Shown: positions 1 to 5,080 of the stretch, piece by piece
Position numbering within the stretch: position 1 is the first letter of the stretch
How the letters are laid out: every line of letters starts with the position of its first letter
Assembly (NCBI GenBank): GCA_030544185.1
Contig: JAUNRO010000241.1
Location: 1 to 5,080, forward strand
Source: Propionibacteriaceae bacterium
GTDB lineage: Bacteria; Actinomycetota; Actinomycetes; Propionibacteriales; Propionibacteriaceae
Reading direction: 5' to 3'
DNA: 5,080 bases
Notes under the pieces: model-generated
Database searches by the model: none
What the model saw: only the letters and a program-made list of their open reading frames with translations
What the model was told of the DNA's origin: nothing
Translations under genes and position numbers: made by a program

Positions 1-661
1 GGCGGATGCCGTGCGGCAGCCCGATGGAGACATAGGGGCGGGCGGGATCGGCGCCGAGATAGACATTGGGTCCGCCGCGGGGGTCGTTGCGGACGTCGAT
101 CACGACCCAGCGGGTGGGCGGGGACTTGCCCTCGAAGTCGACGCCCATCCAGCCGCGGGTGAAGGAGCGCCCGCCCTCGCAGCCGACGACGTAGGCCGCC
201 TCGATCCGGGTGGTCGTATCCCCGGTCGTCACCTCGGCGATGACCTTGTCGCCCTGGTCGTCGAGACCGGTGAGCTCGTGCTCGAACAGCACCTGGACGT
301 TGTCATAGCGGGCGAGGCCCTCATAGAGGACCTTGTCGACCGCCGGCTGGATGAAGCCGTGCTTGCGGGGCCAGCCGAACGGCTCGCCCTTGGGGTCGTT
401 GGTGAGGATGACCTCGCCATGGCCGTTGACCAGGCGCATGATGTGATGCGGCACCGTGAACGGGGTGACCTCGTCGACGAGCCCCATGGTCTGGATGGAC
501 CGGAAGGACTCGTCGTCCATGCCCACCCCCCGGGGATAGTCGATGAGTTCGCTGCGGGATTCGATGAGGACGACGTTGCGGCCGTATTGACCGAGCAGGT
601 TGGCCAGCGCCAGCCCGACGGGGCCGGCACCGGCGATGAGCACCTCTGTGGTCAGCGACAT
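1..661 (-). CDS. mhpA: MhpA-like FAD-dependent 3-(3-hydroxyphenyl)propionate hydroxylase, N-terminal 220 residues (cut by left edge)
   Basis: Class A flavoprotein monooxygenase. Known MhpA enzymes use NADH and O2 to convert 3-(3-hydroxyphenyl)propionate to the 2,3-dihydroxy compound, which is then cleaved by an extradiol dioxygenase. Seen here: start ATG at 661, preceded by AAGGAGCAGCA. The Rossmann FAD motif GAGPVG is at residues 11-16, with Glu34 at the end of the second strand as the expected ribose ligand. Stretches that I recall from E. coli MhpA follow: LIDYPRGVGMDDE (39-51), GLVDEVTP (60-67), FGWPR (95-99), FIQPAVD (103-109), and NDP..YLGADPARPYVS near 192-212. The so-called DG motif reads CEGGRS (161-166), with Glu where E. 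coli has Asp. The C-terminal part, including the second FAD motif (GD), lies outside the window; the family is about 550 residues. The exact substrate (2- or 3-hydroxyphenylpropionate or a relative) is inferred. Membership of the MhpA/PheA/TfdB family is certain. Confidence 0.9.
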   Translation of the reverse strand, partial: MSLTTEVLIAGAGPVGLALANLLGQYGRNVVLIESRSELIDYPRGVGMDDESFRSIQTMGLVDEVTPFTVPHHIMRLVNGHGEVILTNDPKGEPFGWPRKHGFIQPAVDKVLYEGLARYDNVQVLFEHELTGLDDQGDKVIAEVTTGDTTTRIEAAYVVGCEGGRSFTRGWMGVDFEGKSPPTRWVVIDVRNDPRGGPNVYLGADPARPYVSIGLPHGIR

Positions 662-677
662 TGCTGCTCCTTGTTGG

Positions 678-747
678 GGATTCCGGGTCAGGGTCCGGCC
701 TCGTGCGATGAACCGGTGATGCGCTGACGGTAGAAAAACCGGAATCC
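678..747. repeat. 9-bp inverted repeat in the mhpA leader
   Basis: GGATTCCGG at 678-686 is the exact reverse complement of CCGGAATCC at 739-747, 52 bases apart. The distal arm is itself part of an 11-bp palindrome, CCGGA-A-TCCGG (739-749). Both lie between the mhpA-like start codon and the IclR stop codon, so they could form a leader structure or a secondary protein site. Chance occurrence in GC-rich DNA is possible. Confidence 0.3.
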
Positions 748-761
748 GGCGCGGCAGGGCG

Positions 762-780
762 CGTGCCACAGTGTGGCACG
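762..780. promoter_or_regulatory. Candidate IclR operator 1, upstream of the mhpA-like gene
   Basis: The sequence CGTGCCACAGTGTGGCACG is a perfect inverted repeat with 9-bp arms around one central base. Its core TGCCAC-AGT-GTGGCA (764-778) recurs at 1588-1602 on the other side of the regulator gene. It starts 3 bases beyond the iclR stop codon, and its centre is about 110 bases upstream of the hydroxylase start codon. IclR proteins bind as dimers or tetramers to palindromes of about this size near the genes they control. The hairpin reading (8-bp stem, 3-base loop) lacks a T-run on either strand, so an operator is preferred over a terminator. Confidence 0.65.
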
Positions 781-783
781 GTG

Positions 784-1563
784 TTAGGGGCGGTCGGTGT
801 GCTGGAGTGCCCGCCGGTAGGCGGCGCTCGCGCGGGCGCAGACATCGAGGACGATCGGATCGAAGCGCCCGGCGCGGATGTCTGCGCGGGGACCGGTCAC
901 CGCGAGCGAGGCCACCGGCTCACCACCCTGCCCGACGACAATCGACGCCACGCTGCCCACCGTGTCGAGGTATTCGCCGTCGTCCCGGGCGATTCGCGTT
1001 CGCCGGATGCGCAGGATGTGGCGGCGCAGCTCGTCGGGATCGGTGATGGTGCGGGCGGTCCACCGTTGCAGCTCACCGGCGCAGACGCGGTCGAGCGCGC
1101 GTGGGTCGAAGGCGAGCAGGGCCTTGCCGAGACTCGTGCAGTGGACCGGGGCCCGGCCGCCGATCCGCGACGGGCTGGGCACCCGCTGGACGCCGTGCAA
1201 TTTGTTGAGGAAGACGATCTCGCCGCCCAGCGTCGCTGCGAGCTGCACGGTCATCCGGGTGCGCTCGAACAGCGCGGCGAGGAACGGTGTCACCACCCGC
1301 TGGATCCGATCGACCTCGTTACCGCCCGGAATCGAGAGGCTGTCGCTCATCAGCGACCCGAGCCGATAACGACCTTCCACGCTGTTGAGCGCACCTGTCG
1401 ACTCCAGTGTGTGCAGCAACCGATAGGTCGTCGACTTCGGCAGATCCGCGCGCCGGGCAAGCTCGGAGATCCCCAAGCCGACCTCGCTCTCGTGCTCGAT
1501 GATCTGGACCAGCTCGATCGCCTTGAGCACGGCGGCGACCTTCTTGGGCCCCTGCTGTTCCAT
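784..1563 (-). CDS. IclR-family transcriptional regulator (likely regulator of aromatic-acid catabolism)
   Basis: A 259-residue DNA-binding regulator, normal length for the family. The N-terminal winged helix-turn-helix spans about residues 5-68, with ISELARRADLPKSTTYRLLHTL at 32-53 (recognition helix KSTTYRLL). The C-terminal effector-binding domain spans about 80-255. It carries the family hallmarks GGRAPVHCTSLGKALLAF (135-152), DDGEYLDTVGSVAS (194-207) and SLAVTGPR (219-226). The start ATG at 1563 is chosen because the winged helix begins right after it and AGAGGTGG lies about 9 bases upstream; an in-frame extension to 1725 would give unrelated sequence and run over the divergent promoter region. 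It is divergent from the transporter (116-base gap) and upstream of the hydroxylase on the same strand (122-base gap), with matching palindromes in both gaps. E. coli MhpR, which activates mhp genes with hydroxyphenylpropionate, is of this family. That this protein plays the same role, and whether it activates or represses, is inferred. Confidence 0.93.
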   Translation of the reverse strand: MEQQGPKKVAAVLKAIELVQIIEHESEVGLGISELARRADLPKSTTYRLLHTLESTGALNSVEGRYRLGSLMSDSLSIPGGNEVDRIQRVVTPFLAALFERTRMTVQLAATLGGEIVFLNKLHGVQRVPSPSRIGGRAPVHCTSLGKALLAFDPRALDRVCAGELQRWTARTITDPDELRRHILRIRRTRIARDDGEYLDTVGSVASIVVGQGGEPVASLAVTGPRADIRAGRFDPIVLDVCARASAAYRRALQHTDRP

Positions 1564-1587
1564 CCCGGACCACCACCTCTTTCCCGA

Positions 1588-1604
1588 TGCCACAACGTGG
1601 CACG
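1588..1604. promoter_or_regulatory. Candidate IclR operator 2, in the iclR-transporter divergent gap
   Basis: TGCCAC-AAC-GTGGCA (1588-1602) is a perfect 6-bp-arm palindrome. Compared with operator 1, 15 of 17 positions match (TGCCACA, two variable bases, GTGGCACG). Its centre is about 32 bases from the iclR start codon and about 85 bases from the transporter start codon. It is therefore placed to overlap the regulator's own promoter and to sit upstream of the transporter promoter. I could not pick convincing -35 and -10 boxes in this gap (1564-1679). Confidence 0.65.
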
Positions 1605-1669
1605 AGCCATTTCCGACGCATGGTCGCCGGGCGGACGCTGAATCGCATCCACCAACCTGACTCGACGAC

Positions 1670-1674
1670 GAGGA
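1670..1674 (+). promoter_or_regulatory. Ribosome binding site fixing the transporter start
   Basis: GAGGA lies 5 bases before ATG 1680. It supports this start over the in-frame upstream ATGs at 1587 and 1620. Those would add a non-conserved, non-membrane leader and place operator 2 inside or at the edge of the coding region. Confidence 0.6.
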
Positions 1675-1679
1675 CCACG

Positions 1680-3068
1680 ATGGCATCCACGATCTCCGAC
1701 GCGGTGACCGCGTCCCCCATTCCACCCACTTCGCCCGCAGAACGGCGGCGAGCCGTCGCCTCGAGCTTCCTCGGGCAGACGGTGGAGTATTACGACTTCC
1801 TGCTCTATGGCGCCGCAGCGGGACTCGTGTTCCCGAGACTGTTCTTCACCGGCCTCGACCCCGCCCTGGCCCTGCTGCTGTCCTATCTCACCCTGTTCAC
1901 CGGCTATGTCTCCCGCCCTCTGGGTGGGCTGCTGTTCGGTCACTTCGGAGACAAGTTCGGCCGGAAGAACATGCTGGTCATCACCTTGATGATGATGGGT
2001 CTGGTGTCGATCGCCGTTGGCCTGATGCCGACTGCGGCCACCATCGGGATCGCTGCCCCGATCCTGCTGACCGTGCTGCGCGTTGTCCAGGGCTTCGCGG
2101 TCGGTGGCGAGTGGGCCGGCGCCATGCTCATGTCGATGGAACACTCGAGGGAAGAAAAGCGGGGGCTGGGCGCGAGCCTCGCCGTCGCCGGCGCCCCCTT
2201 CGGCGCCGTCATGGCGACGCTGGTCCTCGGGCTCTTCGCCAACCTGCCCGACGACCAGTTCCTCGCCTGGGGCTGGCGCCTGCCGTTCCTGTTCTCGGTG
2301 GTCGTGGTCATCCTGGGCCTCTTCCTGCGCGCGCGGGTCAGCGAATCACCCGACTTCGAGGCGGCGCGCGCCCGCGGTGAGGTCCACACCGGGCTGCCGG
2401 TGGCGGTGCTGTTCACGAAGTATCCCCGTGAGGTCGTCCTCGGCTCGCTCGCTGCCGCCGCCCCGCTGTTCGTCCAGGGCCTGCTCGCGGTCTTCATGGT
2501 GCCGTTCGTTGTGTCACAGGGCGCGATGGACCGGGGCAGCGCGCTGATGTGGCTCACTCTGTCCAACTTCATCCACGTGTTCACCATCCCGTTCTTCGCC
2601 TGGCTGTCGGACCGCTTCGGGCGCAAGCAGGTGATGATCGCCGGTGCGGTCTTTGCGATCATCGCGATCTGGCCGATGTTCTTGATGTTCAACTCCGGCA
2701 GCGCCGCGCTGGTCGGGCTGGCGTTCCTCATCGGCAACCCGCTGATCCAAGCCGCGATGTTCGGCCCGATCGGCGCCTTTCTCAGCGAGCTCTTCGACAC
2801 CGGCTCCCGCTATTCGGGGGTCTCGGCCACCTATCAGCTGGGTTCGCTCCTGGGCGCCGGCCTGGCGCCGATCGTGGCGACCAGCCTGGTGACCCCCGAC
2901 CCGGCCACGCGCGTCGTGACCCCCGACGAGGGCTTGCTCCACCTCGCGTGGTTCATCGTCGGCGCCTATGTCATCTCGGCCCTGGCGGTGGTCTTCTCCC
3001 GCACCCACGCATCGCGGCAGCAGACCCACGCAGAACGATTCACCGAGTCGCACCGCTTCGAGGGCTGA
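1680..3068 (+). CDS. MFS transporter, metabolite:H+ symporter (MHS) family, probable aromatic-acid uptake
   Basis: A 462-residue inner-membrane permease with 12 predicted helices, roughly at residues 34-54, 62-82, 98-116, 122-142, 165-185, 198-217, 250-275, 288-308, 317-337, 341-360, 380-403 and 420-440. The family signature is clear: SFLGQTVEYYDFLLYG (29-44), SRPLGGLLFGHFGDKFGRK (78-96, the loop 2-3 motif), RVVQGFAVGGEWAGA (134-148), and a second copy of the loop motif, DRFGRKQ (311-317). This is the ProP/ShiA/KgtP type of proton symporter, which imports small organic acids and osmolytes. The substrate cannot be read from sequence. The divergent arrangement with an IclR regulator and an MhpA-like hydroxylase suggests a hydroxyphenylpropionate-like aromatic acid. 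E. coli MhpT for comparison is from a different MFS branch (aromatic acid:H+ symporter). The gene appears intact and ends at a hairpin shared with the converging gene. Confidence 0.92.
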   Translation: MASTISDAVTASPIPPTSPAERRRAVASSFLGQTVEYYDFLLYGAAAGLVFPRLFFTGLDPALALLLSYLTLFTGYVSRPLGGLLFGHFGDKFGRKNMLVITLMMMGLVSIAVGLMPTAATIGIAAPILLTVLRVVQGFAVGGEWAGAMLMSMEHSREEKRGLGASLAVAGAPFGAVMATLVLGLFANLPDDQFLAWGWRLPFLFSVVVVILGLFLRARVSESPDFEAARARGEVHTGLPVAVLFTKYPREVVLGSLAAAAPLFVQGLLAVFMVPFVVSQGAMDRGSALMWLTLSNFIHVFTIPFFAWLSDRFGRKQVMIAGAVFAIIAIWPMFLMFNSGSAALVGLAFLIGNPLIQAAMFGPIGAFLSELFDTGSRYSGVSATYQLGSLLGAGLAPIVATSLVTPDPATRVVTPDEGLLHLAWFIVGAYVISALAVVFSRTHASRQQTHAERFTESHRFEG

Positions 3069-3086
3069 CGACCGTCTCGAGGGTCC

Positions 3087-3118
3087 AGCCGGCCGGTCCC
3101 CCGGGGAACCGGCCGGTT
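3087..3118. terminator. Bidirectional hairpin between converging genes
   Basis: Perfect 9-bp arms CCGGCCGGT (3089-3097) and ACCGGCCGG (3108-3116), extended outward by a G-T wobble and an A-T pair, enclose CCCCCGGGGA, which can pair further. It sits in the 57-base gap between the transporter stop codon (3068) and the stop codon of the converging stress protein (3126), where a shared terminator is expected. No strong T-run follows on either strand, as is common in high-GC actinobacteria. Confidence 0.7.
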
Positions 3119-3125
3119 CGGTCGT

Positions 3126-3944
3126 TCAGCGCCGTGGTCGCACGACCGCCACGGGGCACGGCGCATGACGGAGCACGGTCCGGCTCACCGAACCGAGCAG
3201 CATCCCGGCAAAACCCCCGCGTCCGCGGCTGCCGACGACCACGAGCTGCGCCTCCCGCGCGGCCTCGATCAGCGCCTGGGCCGGGTCGGTATCGGTCAAC
3301 AACGAGTCGACCACTAGGTCGGGATGTGCGGCCCGGACCTCCGCCAGCGCTGCGCTCAGCAAGCGTTCGGCGTGCGCCTGCCCGTCCAGCACCGCGGTCT
3401 CCAGGTCCTTCGGGTCCTGAGCCCGCCACGGGTAGGGCCAGGCCGCGACCCCGAGCAGCGGCGCTCCGGCGCCCTCGGCGTACTCCGCAGCGAAGTCGAT
3501 CGCCCGAGCGGAGGTGTCCGATCCGTCCACCCCGACCACCACGGGAGCTGACGGCTCGTGCTCGGTCGACCCGCGCACGATCACGATCGGCCCCCGCGCG
3601 TGCTGACTCAACCCGTCGCTGACCGAACCCAGCAGGGTGGAGGCGAACTGGGAATGCCCCCGCGTCCCCACGGCAACCAGCGCCCCTTCCGCCGACTGAT
3701 CCCGTAACGCCTCGACGGGGTGCCCGTTGATGACCTCGGTCTCGACGGCGACCTCGGGCGCGACCTCGGCGATCAGCGCACGGGCTCTGGCGAACGCATC
3801 GGTGCGCGGGTCGGGCCCGCTGCGCACGACCATGACCACACGCAGGCGCCGACCGAAGCGCTCGGAACACCGCGCCGCCCAGTGCACGGCTTCGTCCGCT
3901 ACCGCAGATCCGTCCCAGCCGACGATCACCAGACGTTCGGACAT
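3126..3944 (-). CDS. Tandem-domain universal stress protein (UspA family)
   Basis: A 272-residue cytoplasmic protein of two UspA domains. Domain 1 covers about residues 4-125 (begins RLVIVGWDGS) and domain 2 about 134-270 (begins PVVVGVDGSDTS). Each domain keeps the ATP-binding pattern G-2x-G-9x-G-S: G93, G96, G106-S107 in the first and G238, G241, G251-S252 in the second. The acidic residue of the first strand is also present (D11 and D140). Both halves therefore look competent for nucleotide binding. The start ATG at 3944 follows a strong GGAGGAGGGG 2 bases away, with the GGAGG core at 7 bases. Tandem Usp proteins of this length are common in actinobacteria, often induced by hypoxia or stationary phase, but their molecular role is usually undefined. 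It appears to be a single-gene unit between two terminators and has no evident link to the aromatic genes. I recognise no DosR-type promoter motif upstream. Confidence 0.93.
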   Translation of the reverse strand: MSERLVIVGWDGSAVADEAVHWAARCSERFGRRLRVVMVVRSGPDPRTDAFARARALIAEVAPEVAVETEVINGHPVEALRDQSAEGALVAVGTRGHSQFASTLLGSVSDGLSQHARGPIVIVRGSTEHEPSAPVVVGVDGSDTSARAIDFAAEYAEGAGAPLLGVAAWPYPWRAQDPKDLETAVLDGQAHAERLLSAALAEVRAAHPDLVVDSLLTDTDPAQALIEAAREAQLVVVGSRGRGGFAGMLLGSVSRTVLRHAPCPVAVVRPRR

Positions 3945-3984
3945 GTCCCCTCCTCCGCTCGCAGCCGCTTCGGCCAGCCTAGAG

Positions 3985-4040
3985 GCACGTGCCCGGGGAG
4001 ACAGAACGGCCGACCCCGCAGGGGCCGGCCGTTCACGTGC
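3985..4040 (-). terminator. Terminator-like hairpin after rplI
   Basis: A 9-bp stem pairs 4004-4012 with 4026-4034 (GAACGGCCG / CGGCCGTTC). After one mismatch it continues as CCCC-GCA-GGGG (4014-4024). It begins 26 bases beyond the rplI stop codon and, read on the minus strand, is followed by the pyrimidine-rich TGTCTCCCC. This fits the end of the ribosomal operon. A further pair of arms, GCACGTG (3985-3991) and CACGTGC (4034-4040), could close an outer stem. The rest of the gap (3945-4059) should hold the promoter of the stress protein, but I see no clear boxes. Confidence 0.65.
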
Positions 4041-4059
4041 GGTTCGTCACGGGGGTGGA

Positions 4060-4512
4060 TCAGCCCCCGGCTGCCACAACCTCCACCGGGAGGTGCGCGG
4101 TGACGGCCTCGTGCAGCTTGACGCCCACGGTATGGGTGCCGAGCGCCTTGATCGGCTTGTTCACCGAGACCATGCGCTTGTCGACCGAGGGGCCACCGGC
4201 CTTCTTGATCGCCGTGGCGATCGAGGCGGAGGTGACGGCGCCGAAGAGCTTGCCGGTCTCCGACGCGTTGACGGGGACCTGGACGCTCAGGCCCTCGAGC
4301 TGATCCCGCAGTTCGTTGGCGTGATCGAGATTGCGGACCGCGCGGGCGTCGCGGGCACGCTTGATGCCCTCGATCTGCTTCTCCGCACCGCGGGTCCACT
4401 TGATGGCGAAACCACGGGGCAGCAGGTAGTTGCGGCCGTAGCCGTCCCGGACCTCGACGATGTCGCCGGCGATGCCGAGGTTGTCCACGGCGGCGGTGAG
4501 AATGAGCTTCAT
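4060..4512 (-). CDS. rplI: 50S ribosomal protein L9
   Basis: A 150-residue protein, the usual length for L9, which binds 23S rRNA near the base of the L1 stalk and helps keep reading frame. The N-terminal rRNA-binding domain starts [17 protein letters not shown] and matches the L9 signature: G13, G16, V21, G24-Y25, N28-Y29-L30, G34, A36, T40. The long connecting helix (about 41-75) is rich in Lys, Arg and Glu. The C-terminal domain (about 80-148) contains [16 protein letters not shown] (87-102). The start at 4512 is set by the conserved N-terminus and by AAGGA 8 bases upstream. It follows rpsR by 14 bases and is clearly in the same operon; the terminator-like hairpin downstream makes it the last gene. 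Confidence 0.98.
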   Translation of the reverse strand: MKLILTAAVDNLGIAGDIVEVRDGYGRNYLLPRGFAIKWTRGAEKQIEGIKRARDARAVRNLDHANELRDQLEGLSVQVPVNASETGKLFGAVTSASIATAIKKAGGPSVDKRMVSVNKPIKALGTHTVGVKLHEAVTAHLPVEVVAAGG

Positions 4513-4526
4513 GCCGGTGTCCTTTC

Positions 4527-4766
4527 TCAGCGGGCCGTCGAGGCGTAGGGCAGCAGGGCGACTTCGCGCGCGTTCTTGATCGCGGTGGCGACCCGGCGCT
4601 GGTCCTGGACGGACAGGCCCGTGACGCGACGGGCGCGGATCTTGCCGCGCTCGGAGATGAACTTGCGCAGGGTGTTGATGTCCTTGTAATCGACTTTGTC
4701 GATCCTGGTCGACTTGACCGGGACGGCCTTCTTGGGCTTCATCGGCTTGCGCGATGGTGCGGCCAT
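4527..4766 (-). CDS. rpsR: 30S ribosomal protein S18 (cysteine-free type)
   Basis: A 79-residue small-subunit protein that pairs with S6 on the platform of the 30S subunit. The conserved core is [20 protein letters not shown] (22-41), followed by KIRARRVTG (42-50), and it ends [14 protein letters not shown]. The N-terminus is basic (KPMKPKK). There is no cysteine: zinc-type S18 proteins carry a CxxC pair near the N-terminus and a Cys plus His after VTG (VTGNCxQHQ), whereas here the positions read KSTRID and VTGLSVQDQ. This is therefore the zinc-independent form. Start ATG 4766 has AGGAG 7 bases upstream. It lies 98 bases downstream of ssb and 14 bases upstream of rplI in the standard rpsF-ssb-rpsR-rplI order. 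Confidence 0.97.
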   Translation of the reverse strand: MAAPSRKPMKPKKAVPVKSTRIDKVDYKDINTLRKFISERGKIRARRVTGLSVQDQRRVATAIKNAREVALLPYASTAR

Positions 4767-4790
4767 TGTGGTGCTCCTGTTCTGATGAGT

Positions 4791-4806
4791 CGGGGCTCAG
4801 GCCCCG
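4791..4806. other. GC hairpin in the ssb-rpsR gap, proximal to rpsR
   Basis: CGGGGC-TCAG-GCCCCG is a perfect 6-bp stem with a 4-base loop, 24 bases before the rpsR start codon on the minus strand. No T-run follows. It could be an RNA processing or partial-attenuation element inside the operon transcript. Confidence 0.45.
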
Positions 4807-4813
4807 CAGGTGC

Positions 4814-4829
4814 CCGGCGTAGATGCCGG
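4814..4829. other. Second hairpin in the ssb-rpsR gap
   Basis: CCGGC-GTAGAT-GCCGG gives a 5-bp stem with a 6-base loop, 7 bases from the first hairpin and 35 bases beyond the ssb stop codon. It is weaker than the first; together they may form a structured intercistronic region. Confidence 0.35.
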
Positions 4830-4864
4830 AATGTGCCTGGAAATGAGGTGAGTGCTGGGCAGGC

Positions 4865-5080
4865 TCAGAACGGCGGTTCGTCGCTCTGGGGCTGTGCCCA
4901 CGGATCCGCGCCCTGGGAGCGGTTGCCACCGCCACCACCGGAGGACTGCCAGGGGTCGGACTGCTGCTGGCCGCGGCCTCCGCCGTCGCCAGAACCGCCG
5001 CCGCTCTGCTGGCCGCCGTAGCCACTGCCGGACTGCTGGCCGCCGTAGCCGCCACCGGACTGACCGCCGCCGCCGAAACC
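4865..5080 (-). CDS. ssb: Single-stranded DNA-binding protein, C-terminal 71 residues (cut by right edge)
   Basis: Only the disordered linker and tip are in the window; the N-terminal OB-fold that binds single-stranded DNA lies beyond the right edge. Reading back from the stop codon at 4865-4867, the protein ends QPQSDEPPF. This is the acidic, Phe-ending tip through which SSB recruits replication and repair partners such as RecO, PriA, RecQ and exonuclease I. Before it is a low-complexity linker of Gly, Gln and Ser with YGGQQSG repeats and two DPW motifs (SDPWQ and ADPWAQ). This composition is typical of actinobacterial SSB. Position directly upstream of rpsR and rplI confirms the assignment to the chromosomal operon copy rather than a paralogue or phage SSB. 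Confidence 0.95.
   Translation of the reverse strand, partial: GFGGGGQSGGGYGGQQSGSGYGGQQSGGGSGDGGGRGQQQSDPWQSSGGGGGNRSQGADPWAQPQSDEPPF
5006..5059 (-). repeat. 27-bp tandem repeat within the ssb linker
   Basis: Two adjacent 27-base units (5006-5032 and 5033-5059) match at 24 of 27 positions, the first 18 exactly. Each encodes a nine-residue unit, SGGGYGGQQ or SGSGYGGQQ, in the disordered linker. The array keeps the reading frame, so unit gain or loss would only change linker length. Confidence 0.75.

Noticed and set aside
764..778. Palindrome after the iclR stop codon as a rho-independent terminator
   Set aside because: The stem would have a 3-base loop and no T-run on either strand, and the same core recurs in the divergent gap where no gene ends; an operator fits both places.
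11..1641. Long open frames on the plus strand opposite the hydroxylase and regulator genes
   Set aside because: Asp/Gly/Arg-rich translations with no recognisable domains, fully antisense to well-supported genes; typical high-GC mirror frames.
1587..1679. Longer N-terminus for the transporter starting at 1587 or 1620
   Set aside because: The extra residues are not hydrophobic or family-like, the early ATG overlaps the palindrome, and ATG 1680 has a well-placed GAGGA.
1564..1725. Longer N-terminus for the IclR regulator starting at 1725
   Set aside because: The added 54 residues are Ser/Arg/Trp-rich with no family resemblance and would overlap the transporter gene.
1940..3622. Long open frames on both strands overlapping the transporter and stress protein genes
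   Set aside because: Arg/Pro/Ala-rich translations without motifs, in shadow frames of the two recognised genes.
4070..4080. CTGCCACAACC as a third operator copy inside rplI
   Set aside because: Only the left half-site is present; the GTGGCA arm is missing and it lies within coding sequence.
3727..4548. Plus-strand open frame across the stress protein start, the gap and rplI
   Set aside because: It crosses a terminator-like hairpin and is antisense to two recognised genes; it has no recognisable domain.
4513..5055. In-frame extension of the L9 frame upstream through rpsR and ssb
   Set aside because: L9 starts at the conserved MKLIL, and the extension runs out of frame across two recognised genes; it is open only because of high GC.

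Overview
The window is high-GC, densely coded DNA with typical actinobacterial character: GC-rich third positions, strong AGGAG-type ribosome binding sites, short intergenic gaps, a glycine/glutamine-rich SSB tail ending in DEPPF, and a tandem-domain universal stress protein. It most likely comes from the chromosome of an actinomycete; I cannot name the genus. Every gap between genes is shorter than 125 bases, and no tRNA, rRNA, CRISPR array, insertion sequence or attachment site is visible.

Left part (1-3068): one end of an aromatic-acid catabolic locus. A gene cut by the left edge encodes an FAD-dependent aromatic hydroxylase very close to MhpA, 3-(3-hydroxyphenyl)propionate hydroxylase (minus strand). 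Upstream of it, on the same strand, lies a complete IclR-family regulator. Divergent from the regulator is a complete 12-helix transporter of the metabolite:H+ symporter (MHS) group. Two near-identical palindromes, TGCCAC-N3-GTGGCA, lie one in each gap flanking the regulator gene and are strong candidates for its operators. The simplest reading is a self-contained module in which one regulator controls uptake of a phenylpropionate-like acid, its own expression, and the first ring-hydroxylation step.

Middle (3069-3944): a GC-rich hairpin separates the converging transporter gene and a minus-strand tandem universal stress protein with two intact ATP-binding motifs.

Right part (3945-5080): the end of the conserved housekeeping operon rpsF-ssb-rpsR-rplI, read on the minus strand. 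It contains the C-terminal tail of SSB (cut by the right edge), a cysteine-free ribosomal protein S18 and ribosomal protein L9, followed by a terminator-like hairpin. Two small hairpins lie in the unusually roomy 98-base ssb-rpsR gap.

I see no evidence of a wholly new system. The most informative non-coding signal is the pair of matching palindromes around the regulator gene.
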